Origin: Bradyrhizobium sp. WD16
GTDB lineage: Bacteria > Pseudomonadota > Alphaproteobacteria > Rhizobiales > Xanthobacteraceae
Direction: 5' to 3'
DNA: 64,000 bases
NCBI RefSeq assembly: GCF_024181725.1
Contig: NZ_CP028908.1
Span: 5,755,501 to 5,819,500, forward strand
Shown here piece by piece: positions 17,927 to 26,492 of the stretch. Position numbers and translations under genes: made by a program. How positions within the stretch are numbered: position 1 is the first letter of the stretch; each line of letters opens with the position of its first letter. The notes beneath the pieces were generated by a model, which was not told the DNA's origin, did not search any database, and was given only the letters and a program-made list of their open reading frames with translations.

Positions 17927-19186
17927 TTACTGGTAGCCCTTCGGGAACGGGTCGGGCTCGACGAGATCCGCGGTCTCGTAGATCAGCTCGAACTGGCCAT
18001 CGAGCCTGGCGCGGCCGACGCGGGTCTTCGACCAGAGGTGATGGTTTTCGTGGATGCGCACATAGCCTTCGGGCGCACCCTTGAATTCCACGCCCGGCGA
18101 GGCGGCTGCGATCTTGTCGACGTCGAAGCTGCCGGCCTTCTCGACCGTCAGCTTCCACAGCCACGGGCCGAGATAAGCGGCCTGCGTCACGTCGCCGATT
18201 ACGGTCTTCTCGCCCCAGCTCTTCTTGAAGGCGGAGACGAAGGCCTTGTTGTTGGCGTTGTCGAGCGACTGGAAGTACTTCATGCAGGCATAGGCGCCGG
18301 CGATATTCTCGCCGCCGATGCCATCGATCTCGTCTTCGGTCACCGAGATCGTCAGCAGCGCCTGCTTGGACAGATCGATGCCGGCCGCCTTGAGCTGCTT
18401 GTAGAAGGCGACGTTCGATCCGCCGACCACGTCGGTGAAGATCACGTCGGGCTTGGTCAGCTTGATCTTGTTGATCACCGAATTGAACTGGGTGCTGCCG
18501 AGCGCGTAATACTCCTCGCCGACGACCTTGCCCTTGAGCACGTTCTCGACGTGCTTGCGCGCGATCTTGTTCGAGGTGCGCGGCCAGATGTAGTCCGAGC
18601 CGATGAAGAAGAACGACTTCGCGCCCTTTTCCTTGGCGATCCAGTTCAGGCCGGCGAGAATCTGCTGGGTGGCCTCTTGGCCGGTGTAAATGACGTTCTT
18701 GGACTGCTCGAGACCTTCATAGAAGGTCGGGTAGTAGAGCATGCCGTTGTACTGCTCCACGACCGGCAGCACCGCCTTGCGCGACGCCGAGGTCCAGCAG
18801 CCCATGATCGCCGCGACCTTGTCGTTGACGAGAAGCTTCTTGGCCTTCTCGGCGAAGGTCGGCCAGTCGCTGGCGCCGTCTTCCTGGATGAACTTGATCT
18901 TGCGCCCGAGCACGCCGCCGGCGGCGTTGATCTGCTCGATCGCGAGCTTCTCGGCCTCGATCGAGCCGGTTTCCGAGATCGCCATCGTGCCGGTGGCCGA
19001 ATGCAGGATGCCGACGGTGACTTCAGTATCGGTCACCGCAAGTCCCGTGGTGTTGACCGCGGACGTTGCCAGCGCCTGCGCAAAGGAGGAACGCGGAAGC
19101 ATCGTCAAGGCAGGAATAGCCGCCATTCCCATCAGCAGCTTGCGGCGGAATGCCGACTGCAAGCCGTCGTTTGTTTCGCCAGACAT
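17927..19186 (-). CDS. urtA: Urea/short-chain amide substrate-binding protein UrtA (FmdD-like)
   Basis: 419-residue periplasmic binding protein of the Leu/Ile/Val-type fold. A signal with twin arginines (FRRKLLMGMAAIPALTMLP) ends near ASSFAQA-like sequence around residue 37. The mature part has TVGILHSATGTMAISE, CWTSASRKAVLPVVEQ and GSDYIWPRTSNKIARK, all UrtA-like. The ATG at 19186 is preferred over an upstream GTG (19192) because GGGG lies about 7 bp before it. First gene of the operon and divergent from the sensor kinase. With formamidase and amidase downstream and no urease in view, the ligand may be short-chain amides as well as urea. Confidence 0.93.
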   Translation of the reverse strand: MSGETNDGLQSAFRRKLLMGMAAIPALTMLPRSSFAQALATSAVNTTGLAVTDTEVTVGILHSATGTMAISETGSIEAEKLAIEQINAAGGVLGRKIKFIQEDGASDWPTFAEKAKKLLVNDKVAAIMGCWTSASRKAVLPVVEQYNGMLYYPTFYEGLEQSKNVIYTGQEATQQILAGLNWIAKEKGAKSFFFIGSDYIWPRTSNKIARKHVENVLKGKVVGEEYYALGSTQFNSVINKIKLTKPDVIFTDVVGGSNVAFYKQLKAAGIDLSKQALLTISVTEDEIDGIGGENIAGAYACMKYFQSLDNANNKAFVSAFKKSWGEKTVIGDVTQAAYLGPWLWKLTVEKAGSFDVDKIAAASPGVEFKGAPEGYVRIHENHHLWSKTRVGRARLDGQFELIYETADLVEPDPFPKGYQ

Positions 19187-19304
19187 GAGCACCCCATCGG
19201 TTCGAGAACGCGCTTATTTGTCAGGCGAGGATTGCCCGGAATTGTGCACCCCACGGATACGCAAGATCGCGTATATTGCACCGCAAAACAGCGACGTAGG
19301 CTTC

Positions 19305-19320
19305 TGGTACGGGATTTGCT
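19305..19320 (+). promoter_or_regulatory. Possible sigma-54 promoter (-24/-12) for the sensor kinase
   Basis: TGGTACGGGATTTGCT fits the RpoN consensus TGGCAC-N5-TTGCW with one change in the -24 block. It is oriented towards the kinase GTG 55 bp downstream. Nitrogen-scavenging genes are often RpoN/NtrC controlled, which supports it, but a chance match cannot be excluded. No clear counterpart was found for urtA on the other strand. Confidence 0.4.
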
Positions 19321-19374
19321 GACGAATTTGCCGGCGACCTGAAGGATCGGTCGCTTGCAGCGGGGAGCACGGAA

Positions 19375-22300
19375 GTGGCAGGGCTGCAGCGAATAGACCG
19401 CGTCAGGCGCCAGTACAATCAATGGGTCGCCAACCAGACGCTGGAAGACTACGCGCTACGCTTCACCGCCAAGAGTTCGCGGCGCTGGTCCGCCGCCCGC
19501 GTCGCCAACACCGCCCTCGGCGCGATCTCGTTTTTGGCGCTGGAAGCGATCGGCGGCACCATTACACTGAACTACGGTGCCGCCAACGCGACCGCCGCCA
19601 TCCTGGTCGTCAGCGTCATCATCTTCTGCTGCGGGCTGCCGATCGCCTATTATGCCGCAAAATGCGGCATCGACATCGACCTGCTGACCCGGGGCGCCGG
19701 CTTCGGCTATATTGGCTCGACCATCACTTCCCTGATCTACGCCTCCTTCACCTTCATCTTCTTCGCGTTCGAGGCGGTCATTCTCGCCGCCGCCCTGGAG
19801 ATGTGCTTCGGCATCCCGCGGCCGCTCGGCTATCTCGTCAGTGCGATCGTCATCGTTCCGCTGGTGACCTACGGCATCACCCTGATCAGCCGCTTCCAGC
19901 TCTGGACGCAGCCGCTGTGGGTCGTCCTTCACGTCCTCCCCTTCCTGGCGATCGCCTATGCAAACCCGCATTCCTTCACCGAGTGGCGAAAATTCGCCGG
20001 CGAGCATGGCGATCCCGGCGGCCATCTCGACCTCTTGTTGTTCGGCACGGCCGCCTCGGTGGTGTTTTCCCTGGTGGCGCAGATCGGCGAGCAGGTCGAC
20101 TTCCTGCGCTTTCTGCCGCGCGACGGCCGGACCTCGCGGGCCTCGTGGTGGATCGCCCTGCTCGGTGCCGGTCCCGGCTGGATCATCTTCGGCGCGCTCA
20201 AACTGCTGGTCGGCTCCTTCCTCGCCTATTTCGCGCTGAGCCACGGCGTTGCGATCGACCAGGCCGCCGAGCCCGCGACCATGTATCTCGAAGCATTCCG
20301 CTACGTGCTGTCGCAACCGGACCAGGCGCTGGCGCTCACCGGCACCTTCGTCATTCTCTCCCAGGTCAAGATCAACGTCACCAACGCCTATGCCGGCTCG
20401 ATCGCCTGGTCGAACTTTTTCTCGCGGCTGACGCATAGCCATCCGGGACGCGTGGTCTGGCTGGTGTTCAACGTCACGGTGGCGCTGCTGCTGATGGAAA
20501 TCGGCGTCTACAAGGCGCTGGAGCAGACGCTGGCGCTCTACTCCAATGTCGCGATCGCCTGGGTCGGCGCGCTGGTCGCCGATCTCGTCATCAACAAGCC
20601 GCTCGGCCTGCGCCCGCAGCAGATCGAGTTCAAGCGGGCCCATCTCTACGACATCAACCCGGTCGGCGTCGGCGCCATGACGATCGCGACCATCGCCTCG
20701 ATCAGCGCATTTTACGGCCTGTTCGGTCCGTCCGCGAAGGCGCTGTCCGCCTTCGTCGCGCTCGCGGCGGCCTTCGTCTCGGCACCGCTGATCGCATGGG
20801 CGACCGACGGCAAATACTACATCGCCCGCAAGCCGAAGCGGAGCTGGCAGAACGTCGAGGCGATCCAGTGCTGTATCTGCGAACATTCGTTCGAGCCGGA
20901 GGACATGGCCTCCTGCCCCGCCTATGCCGGACCGATCTGCTCGCTGTGCTGTTCGCTCGATGCCCGCTGCCACGATCTCTGCAAGCCGCACGCGCGGGCC
21001 GGCGCGCAGGTATCGGAGACGTTCGGCAAGTTGATGCCCGAGGCGATCCAAGCGCGGATCAACTCGCAGTTCGGACGCTATCTCGGCGTATTCGCGGTCT
21101 CGGCCGGCCTGGTGGGGCTGACGCTGGGGCTGATCTACCTGCAGACATCGACGACCGCGCACGCCGACGCGCTGCTGGCGGATGTGCTGTGGAAGGTGTT
21201 TTTCGCGCTCATCATCATCATCGGCGTCGTCGCCTGGCTGTTCGTGCTGGCGCAGCAGAGCCGCCGTGCCGCGGAAGAGGAAACACGGCGGCAGACCACG
21301 CTGCTGATCCAGGAGATCGAGGCGCACAAGCGCACAGATGCGCAATTGCAGCGCGCCAAGGAGGTCGCCGAATCCGCCAACCTTGCCAAAAGCCGCTACG
21401 TCGTCGGCCTGAGCCATGAGCTGCGCTCGCCGCTGAACGCGATCTCCGGCTATGCGCAGCTCCTGGAGCAGGACACCAGCCTGCAGGCCCGCCCGCGCGA
21501 TCAGGTGCGCGTCGTCCGCCGCAGCGCAGACCACCTCTCCGGACTGATCGACGGCATTCTGGACATCTCGAAGATCGAAGCGGGACGACTTTATCTGTCG
21601 CGCGACGAGGTCCGCTTCAGCGATTTCCTCGATCAGCTCGTCGGCATGTTCCGCGTTCAGGCGATGGCCAAGGGCATCGAGTTCGTGTTCAAGCGTCCTG
21701 CGGTGCTGCCTGTCGTGGTCTATGCCGACGAGAAGCGGCTGCGACAGATCCTGATCAATCTGTTGTCGAACGCGATCAAGTTCACGCCGGCCGGCTGTGT
21801 GCAATTCGTGGTGCATTACCGCAGCCCGGTCGCCGAGTTCGAGGTGACCGACACCGGGCCCGGCATCCGGGCGGACGATCTCGAGCGCATCTTTGCCCCC
21901 TTCGAGCGCGGCGCACTCGGCGTCTCGCAGCCGCAGACCGGCACCGGCCTCGGACTGACGATCAGCCGGCTGCTCGCCGGCGTCATGGGCGGCGACATCA
22001 AGGTGACGAGCACGGTCGGCCTCGGCAGCACATTCCGCGTCAAGCTGCTGCTCTCCGAGGTGACAAATCCGAGGTGCGACGCTCCGGTGGAAGCGCCGAT
22101 CTACGGCTATCTCGGCCCGCGCAAGACCATTCTGATCACCGACGACGATCCGACCCATCGCGACCTGCTGCGCGAGGTGCTGGCGCCGCTCGGCTTCATC
22201 CTGCTCAGCGCGCCCGACGGTCCCGGCTGCCTTGCGCTGGCGCAGCACTGCCGGCCCGATCTGTTCCTGCTCGACATCTCGATGGCCGGCATGGACGGCT

Positions 22301-22743
22301 GGACGGTCGCGGAGACGCTACGCGCCAACGGCCATCACCAGGCGCGGATCCTGATGGCGTCGGCGAGCGCGATCGAGGCGCATGGCGCGCCGCTGGCGCA
22401 GCCGTTCCACGACGGCTATCTGATGAAGCCGATCGACATCCCGCGCCTCCTGGAAACCATCCGCCAACTGCTCAGGATCGAGTGGCAATACGAGGCCGGC
22501 CAGGTCGCCGTGCCACTCTGGCGGCCGGACAGCGGCTCGCGGCCGCCGGTGAAATATATCGAGGAACTGATCGGCCTCGGCCACCTCGGCTATGTCAGGG
22601 CGATCCAGCTCAAGCTCGACGAGATCGGCAACAAGCACCCCGAGCATGCCGATTTCGTATCGCAGATGCGCTCGGTGATCGACCGTTTCGATCTCGACCA
22701 ATACATGGCGACGTTGAAGACATTGCACGCCCATGACCATTGA
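19375..22743 (+). CDS. NCS1-permease / histidine kinase / receiver fusion sensor
   Basis: 1,122-residue membrane sensor. Residues 1-485 look like a whole NCS1 (cytosine/purine/allantoin-type) permease with about 12 hydrophobic segments. Residues 499-540 form a Cys-rich module (Cys499, 500, 502, 514, 522, 525, 526, 532, 536), probably metal-binding. Two more membrane segments (about 566-590, 606-627) and a coiled coil follow. The kinase has H-box His681 (GLSHELRSPLNAISG), N-box Asn799 and G boxes DTGPG (826-830) and GTGLGL (856-861). A receiver follows with acids 923-925, phospho-acceptor Asp967 and Lys1018. The tail (1040-1122) is unassigned. GTG start with GGGGAG 8 bp upstream. It diverges from urtA and overlaps its regulator gene by 11 bp, so it probably senses amide or urea supply (inference). 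Confidence 0.9.
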   Translation: MAGLQRIDRVRRQYNQWVANQTLEDYALRFTAKSSRRWSAARVANTALGAISFLALEAIGGTITLNYGAANATAAILVVSVIIFCCGLPIAYYAAKCGIDIDLLTRGAGFGYIGSTITSLIYASFTFIFFAFEAVILAAALEMCFGIPRPLGYLVSAIVIVPLVTYGITLISRFQLWTQPLWVVLHVLPFLAIAYANPHSFTEWRKFAGEHGDPGGHLDLLLFGTAASVVFSLVAQIGEQVDFLRFLPRDGRTSRASWWIALLGAGPGWIIFGALKLLVGSFLAYFALSHGVAIDQAAEPATMYLEAFRYVLSQPDQALALTGTFVILSQVKINVTNAYAGSIAWSNFFSRLTHSHPGRVVWLVFNVTVALLLMEIGVYKALEQTLALYSNVAIAWVGALVADLVINKPLGLRPQQIEFKRAHLYDINPVGVGAMTIATIASISAFYGLFGPSAKALSAFVALAAAFVSAPLIAWATDGKYYIARKPKRSWQNVEAIQCCICEHSFEPEDMASCPAYAGPICSLCCSLDARCHDLCKPHARAGAQVSETFGKLMPEAIQARINSQFGRYLGVFAVSAGLVGLTLGLIYLQTSTTAHADALLADVLWKVFFALIIIIGVVAWLFVLAQQSRRAAEEETRRQTTLLIQEIEAHKRTDAQLQRAKEVAESANLAKSRYVVGLSHELRSPLNAISGYAQLLEQDTSLQARPRDQVRVVRRSADHLSGLIDGILDISKIEAGRLYLSRDEVRFSDFLDQLVGMFRVQAMAKGIEFVFKRPAVLPVVVYADEKRLRQILINLLSNAIKFTPAGCVQFVVHYRSPVAEFEVTDTGPGIRADDLERIFAPFERGALGVSQPQTGTGLGLTISRLLAGVMGGDIKVTSTVGLGSTFRVKLLLSEVTNPRCDAPVEAPIYGYLGPRKTILITDDDPTHRDLLREVLAPLGFILLSAPDGPGCLALAQHCRPDLFLLDISMAGMDGWTVAETLRANGHHQARILMASASAIEAHGAPLAQPFHDGYLMKPIDIPRLLETIRQLLRIEWQYEAGQVAVPLWRPDSGSRPPVKYIEELIGLGHLGYVRAIQLKLDEIGNKHPEHADFVSQMRSVIDRFDLDQYMATLKTLHAHDH

Positions 22744-23659
22744 CCCAAAAAAACGCGACGTCGCCCTCGTCGTCGACGATTCTCCCGAGACGCTCCGGCT
22801 GCTCACCGACGCGCTCGACGGCGCCGGGATGACCGTCATGGTCGCGCTCGATGGCCTCGCAGCGATGCGGATCGTCGATCAGATCACACCGGACATCGTG
22901 CTGCTCGATGCGGTGATGCCCGGCATGGACGGATTCGAGACCTGCAAGCGGCTGAAGCGGGATGCCGGCCTGGGTACGGTGCCGATCATCTTCATGACGG
23001 GTCTCGCCGAAACCGAGCACCTCGTCCGCGGGCTGGAGGCCGGCGGCGTCGACTATGTGACGAAGCCGGTCGCGATCGAGGAGATGCTGGCGCGGATCCG
23101 CGTTCACCTCGCCAATGCAAGGATGACCCTCAGCGCCCGCGCCGCCCTCGACGTCTCCGGCCGCTACCTGCTCGCGGTCGACAATGCCGGCCAGCTGCTC
23201 TGGGCGACGCCGCAGGCGCAAAAGCTGCTGTCGGACACGCTCGCCGGCGCCGCTGACGATTTCTCCCTGCCCGACCCGATGCCGCAATGGCTCGATGAGG
23301 TGCAGAAAGGCAATTCAGCGGCCAAGACCGCAACCATGGCGTCGTTTCCCGGCAAGGAGCAATTGCGGCTGCAATACATGGGCAAGCTCGGCGCCAACGA
23401 ATTCCTGCTGCGGCTCGCCAAGGACACCGGCGGCGATGCGCCGGCGGAATTTTCCAGAGAGCTCGGCCTGACCACGCGCGAAGGCGAAGTGCTGTCCTGG
23501 ATATCCAAAGGAAAGACCAATCGGGATATCGCCCAGATCCTGGGGTTGAGCCCCCGCACCGTCGACAAGCACCTCGAGCAAATCTATTCCAAGCTCGGCG
23601 TCGAGAATCGCACCGCGGCGGCCGCCGTCGCGGTCAAGGCGAGAAACCTGAAGCAATGA
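22733..23659 (+). CDS. LuxR-family response regulator paired with the fusion kinase
   Basis: 308-residue regulator. The receiver (1-125) has Asp15/Asp16, phospho-acceptor Asp59 (IVLLDAVMPGMDG) and Lys111. A middle region (about 150-235: GRYLLAVDNAGQLLWATPQA) resembles a PAS-like or redox-free sensory insert of unknown ligand. The C-terminal LuxR helix-turn-helix is LTTREGEVLSWISKGKTNRD then ILGLSPRTVDKHL. The ATG at 22733 lies inside the kinase gene, so the two are co-translated. Likely target is the divergent urt-fmd-amiE operon, by position only. Confidence 0.9.
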   Translation: MTIDPKKRDVALVVDDSPETLRLLTDALDGAGMTVMVALDGLAAMRIVDQITPDIVLLDAVMPGMDGFETCKRLKRDAGLGTVPIIFMTGLAETEHLVRGLEAGGVDYVTKPVAIEEMLARIRVHLANARMTLSARAALDVSGRYLLAVDNAGQLLWATPQAQKLLSDTLAGAADDFSLPDPMPQWLDEVQKGNSAAKTATMASFPGKEQLRLQYMGKLGANEFLLRLAKDTGGDAPAEFSRELGLTTREGEVLSWISKGKTNRDIAQILGLSPRTVDKHLEQIYSKLGVENRTAAAAVAVKARNLKQ

Positions 23660-23736
23660 TCCTGGAGGCCGCGTAGGCGGCTCACCTTGCGCGCGCGGCC
23701 GAAGTGCTGGTGAAGTCCGCCAGGCGAACGCCGCGC

Positions 23737-24005
23737 GACGACATTGTCGGTCGCGTGGACCGGGGCTGGTTCCCTTCGGCGGCTTTTCTCGCCGCTTCGG
23801 GGACTATGCAGCGACACATTTCAGTTTACAGTCCCGGTGATCGATGCCTCGATCATGCCGACCATCACCTCGGGCAACACCAACACGCCGACCGCGATGA
23901 TCGCCGAGAAGGGATCGGCGATGATGATCGAGGATGCGCAGCAGGCGTAAGACTGCGCCCCTTCCCCCCCCCCCGCGCGCTCGTCTCCTCGCCCCGCAAA
24001 AGCGA
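23737..24005 (+). repeat. Composite direct repeat, copy C (R segment plus GMC 3' end)
   Basis: About 269 bp matching copy B (9255-9520) along its length. The GMC-derived part (23836-23958) keeps the frame and reads [19 protein letters not shown] through to a stop, nearly identical to the gene's own end. It has no start or GMC body. Copies B and C are in the same orientation and enclose the IS3 element and the whole urt-amidase-sensor block. Confidence 0.85.
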
Positions 24006-24644
24006 GGGAGAAGTGACGACTCTGCCGCGCCGCTTCTTCACCTCGCGCCACGGCATGCTGGCCTCCCGGAGCCTGTCCATGCCTTCGATGTGTTACCCGT
24101 GTCTCCGAACACCCGTTACCCATCTCTCCGGTCCGTACACTGCGCCGGGCAACGACAACGGAAGGTGTGGCTCACGCGCCGCCGACGTCGTGCGATGCGC
24201 CGCTACGCCCTTCCACCGTCATCCCCGCGCAAGCGGGGATCCAGTATTCCGCGAGGGTGCGAAAGGGCAGGACGGTGCGTCGGCATTCCATCGATGGCGA
24301 CCTCGAGCACCGCCATCAACGACACGGAGTACTGGGTCGCCCGGTCAAAGCCGGGCGACGACAACGGAGTGTGTGGCTCGCGCGCCCGCGGGGCGAGGTC
24401 GGACCGCGTCAGCGGTCCGGTTGAGGGGCAAGCCGCGGCACGGCCGCACTTGTTGGTTGTGACGACACGAACCGCACCCGACGCGGGAAACGATGCATGT
24501 TGCCGCATGCGGTTCATGCGTCCACGCTGCCGCGACATCACACCATCATTGAGACACATCAAGGTCGCCATGGCCGGCCGGTGGAATGGATAGCCGACCC
24601 GATGCGCCGGGGGGCGGGGGCATTCACCAATCAAGGGCGACGCC
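24006..24644. repeat. Intergenic region with REP-like palindromes, no gene seen
   Basis: The 640 bp before oleate hydratase hold short palindromes: CCCCGCGCAAGCGGGG near 24227-24242, a GTCGCCCGG...CCGGGCGAC hairpin near 24331-24352, and GGACCGCnnnnGCGGTCC near 24394-24412. The phrase CGGAGTACTGGGTC also occurs in the 214-bp repeat units at 27.9-32.0 kb. Sequence near 24090-24140 (TGTTACCC, CTCCGGTCCGTACAC) resembles an IS end but no transposase is left. No coding frame is convincing. Confidence 0.6.
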
Positions 24645-26273
24645 ATGAGCAAGACCGTCTCCACTTCACCCAGCCATGCCGACATTCGGGTGCATCGCGC
24701 CGACATCAAGGCCTATCTGGTCGGCGGCGGCATCGCTTCGCTGGCCGCAGCCGCCTTCCTGATCCGCGACGGCGACCTGCTCGGTCACAACATCGTCATT
24801 CTCGAGGACAGCGACACGCTCGGCGGCAGCCTCGACGGCGCCGGCTCACCGCAGGCCGGCTATGTCCTGCGCGGCGGCCGCATGTTCGAGAGCAAATACC
24901 AGTGCACCTACGACCTGTTCTCCTCGGTCCCGACCCTCGACAAGTCGCGGACCGTCACCCAGGAGATCTTCGCCTGGAACGAGACCATGAAGACCTCGTC
25001 GAAGGCGCGTCTGGTGCGCGGCGGGCGCACCATCGACGCCCCGGACTACGGCCTCTCCGAAGCTCACGTCTTCGCCCTCGCCAAGCTCGGGATCGAACCG
25101 GAAAGCGCGCTCGGCAACAGCCGCATCAGCGACCGCTTCGACGAGGCCTTCTTCCGCACCAATTTCTGGCTGATGTGGTGCACCACCTTCGCCTTCCAGC
25201 CCTGGCACAGCGCCGTCGAGCTCAAGCGCTACCTGCTGCGCTTCAGCCACATGGTGGAAGGCTTCAACCGGCTGCGCGGCATCATGCGCACGGTCTACAA
25301 CCAGTACGACTCCCTGGTCCTGCCGCTGCACAAATGGCTCGACGAGCGCGGGGTCGAATTCCGCCGCAACACCCGCGTCACCGACATCGTCACGGCGACC
25401 GACGGCGCGGCCACGCGCATCGAGCGGCTCCTGTGCCGGCGCGACGGCAAGGACGTCGAGATCGCCGTCAGCCCCCAGGACCTCGTGATCGTCACGCTCG
25501 GCTCGATGACCGATGCCTCCAGCCTCGGCGACACCGACCATGCGCCGGTGATGAAGACCAAGGCCGACGGCGGCGCATTCAAATTGTGGGAGACGATGGC
25601 GGCCGGCCGCCCCGAATTCGGCCGTCCCGCCGTGTTCGCCGACCACATCGACGAATCCAAATGGGTGTCCTTCACGGCGACCCTGCGCGACCCGACCTTC
25701 TTCCGGATCGTGCGCGACATCACCGGCAACGTCCCGGGCGAAGGCGGCCTCGTCACCCTCACCGACTCGGCCTGGCTCGCCTCCTTCGTGCTACCCCATC
25801 AGCCGCATTTCATCGGCCAGCCCGCTGACGTCCAGGTGTTCTGGGGCTACGGCCTCGCCGTCGACCAGCCCGGCGACTTCGTCAGAAAGCCGATGACGGC
25901 ATGTTCGGGCCGCGAGATCCTCACCGAGGTGCTCGGCCATCTCGGCGTCACCACGGAAACGGCGAAGATCCTCGACAGCGCCATCGTCATCCCCTGCATG
26001 ATGCCGTTCATCACCAGCCAGTTCCTGCGCCGGGAGATCGGCGACCGGCCGCAGGTGCTGCCGAAGGGCTGGCGCAATCTCGCCCTGGTCGGGCAGTTCT
26101 GCGAGATTCCGGACGATGTCGTCTTCACCGTCGAGTATTCGGTGCGCGCGGCGATGCTCGCCGTCGACGGCCTGCTCGGCCTCGATCGGCCGCCGCCCGC
26201 CGTCTACAAGGGGCAATATGATCCGCGGGTCCTGTTCAAGGCGTTCCGCAGCCTGCACGATATGGCGGGCTGA
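24645..26273 (+). CDS. ohyA: Oleate hydratase (myosin-cross-reactive-antigen family)
   Basis: 542-residue FAD-dependent hydratase that adds water to the cis-9 double bond of oleic acid, giving 10-hydroxystearate. The FAD fold is YLVGGGIASLAAAAFLIRDG (24-43), followed by ILEDSDTLGGSLDG. The catalytic-loop motif RGGRMFES is at 76-83, with the conserved Glu82. YNQYDSLVLPLHKWL and a C-terminal NLALVGQFCEIPDDVVFTVE are family hallmarks. AAGGGCG lies 8 bp before the ATG. It stands alone; the downstream IclR gene is convergent. It may serve fatty-acid detoxification. Confidence 0.93.
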   Translation: MSKTVSTSPSHADIRVHRADIKAYLVGGGIASLAAAAFLIRDGDLLGHNIVILEDSDTLGGSLDGAGSPQAGYVLRGGRMFESKYQCTYDLFSSVPTLDKSRTVTQEIFAWNETMKTSSKARLVRGGRTIDAPDYGLSEAHVFALAKLGIEPESALGNSRISDRFDEAFFRTNFWLMWCTTFAFQPWHSAVELKRYLLRFSHMVEGFNRLRGIMRTVYNQYDSLVLPLHKWLDERGVEFRRNTRVTDIVTATDGAATRIERLLCRRDGKDVEIAVSPQDLVIVTLGSMTDASSLGDTDHAPVMKTKADGGAFKLWETMAAGRPEFGRPAVFADHIDESKWVSFTATLRDPTFFRIVRDITGNVPGEGGLVTLTDSAWLASFVLPHQPHFIGQPADVQVFWGYGLAVDQPGDFVRKPMTACSGREILTEVLGHLGVTTETAKILDSAIVIPCMMPFITSQFLRREIGDRPQVLPKGWRNLALVGQFCEIPDDVVFTVEYSVRAAMLAVDGLLGLDRPPPAVYKGQYDPRVLFKAFRSLHDMAG

Positions 26274-26279
26274 AGCGCA

Positions 26280-26390
26280 ACAGAGTCCGTGGCCGAGCGC
26301 CGACCGCTCCGCGCGGGAAGTGGTCGGATCGCGCAAGCGATCCGGCTGAGGGGCACGCAGGTTCACGGGCGCGGCCGCGCGATCCGTACA
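26280..26390. repeat. REP-like palindromic remnant
   Basis: Short palindrome GGATCGCGCAAGCGATCC followed by GGCTGAGGGGC. The same order (GGTCGGAnCGC, GCGnTCCGG, TGAGGGG) appears at 24391-24425, 50495-50525, 55770-55905 and 60530-60580. It marks a dispersed intergenic repeat family. Confidence 0.6.
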
Positions 26391-26492
26391 CAACTTCAAC
26401 GAAGGAAGGCACCTGCCGTCATCCTCCGCGAAAAGCAGTCGCGGAGGATGCGGCAGAAACCGTAGCAGACTCGCCGACGGCGCGAGCCGCTT

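Noticed and set aside
19456-22248. 930-codon minus-strand open frame
   Set aside because: Antisense shadow of the NCS1-kinase fusion gene, whose domains are clear on the plus strand.
23836-23958. Small gene encoding the GMC C-terminus
   Set aside because: The frame is open and conserved with the GMC gene but has no start, ribosome site or catalytic part; it is a duplicated fragment.
24060-24140. Possible IS481-type end (TGTTACCC and CTCCGGTCCG motifs)
   Set aside because: No partner end, no transposase and no target duplication could be found, so it is only mentioned as a resemblance.
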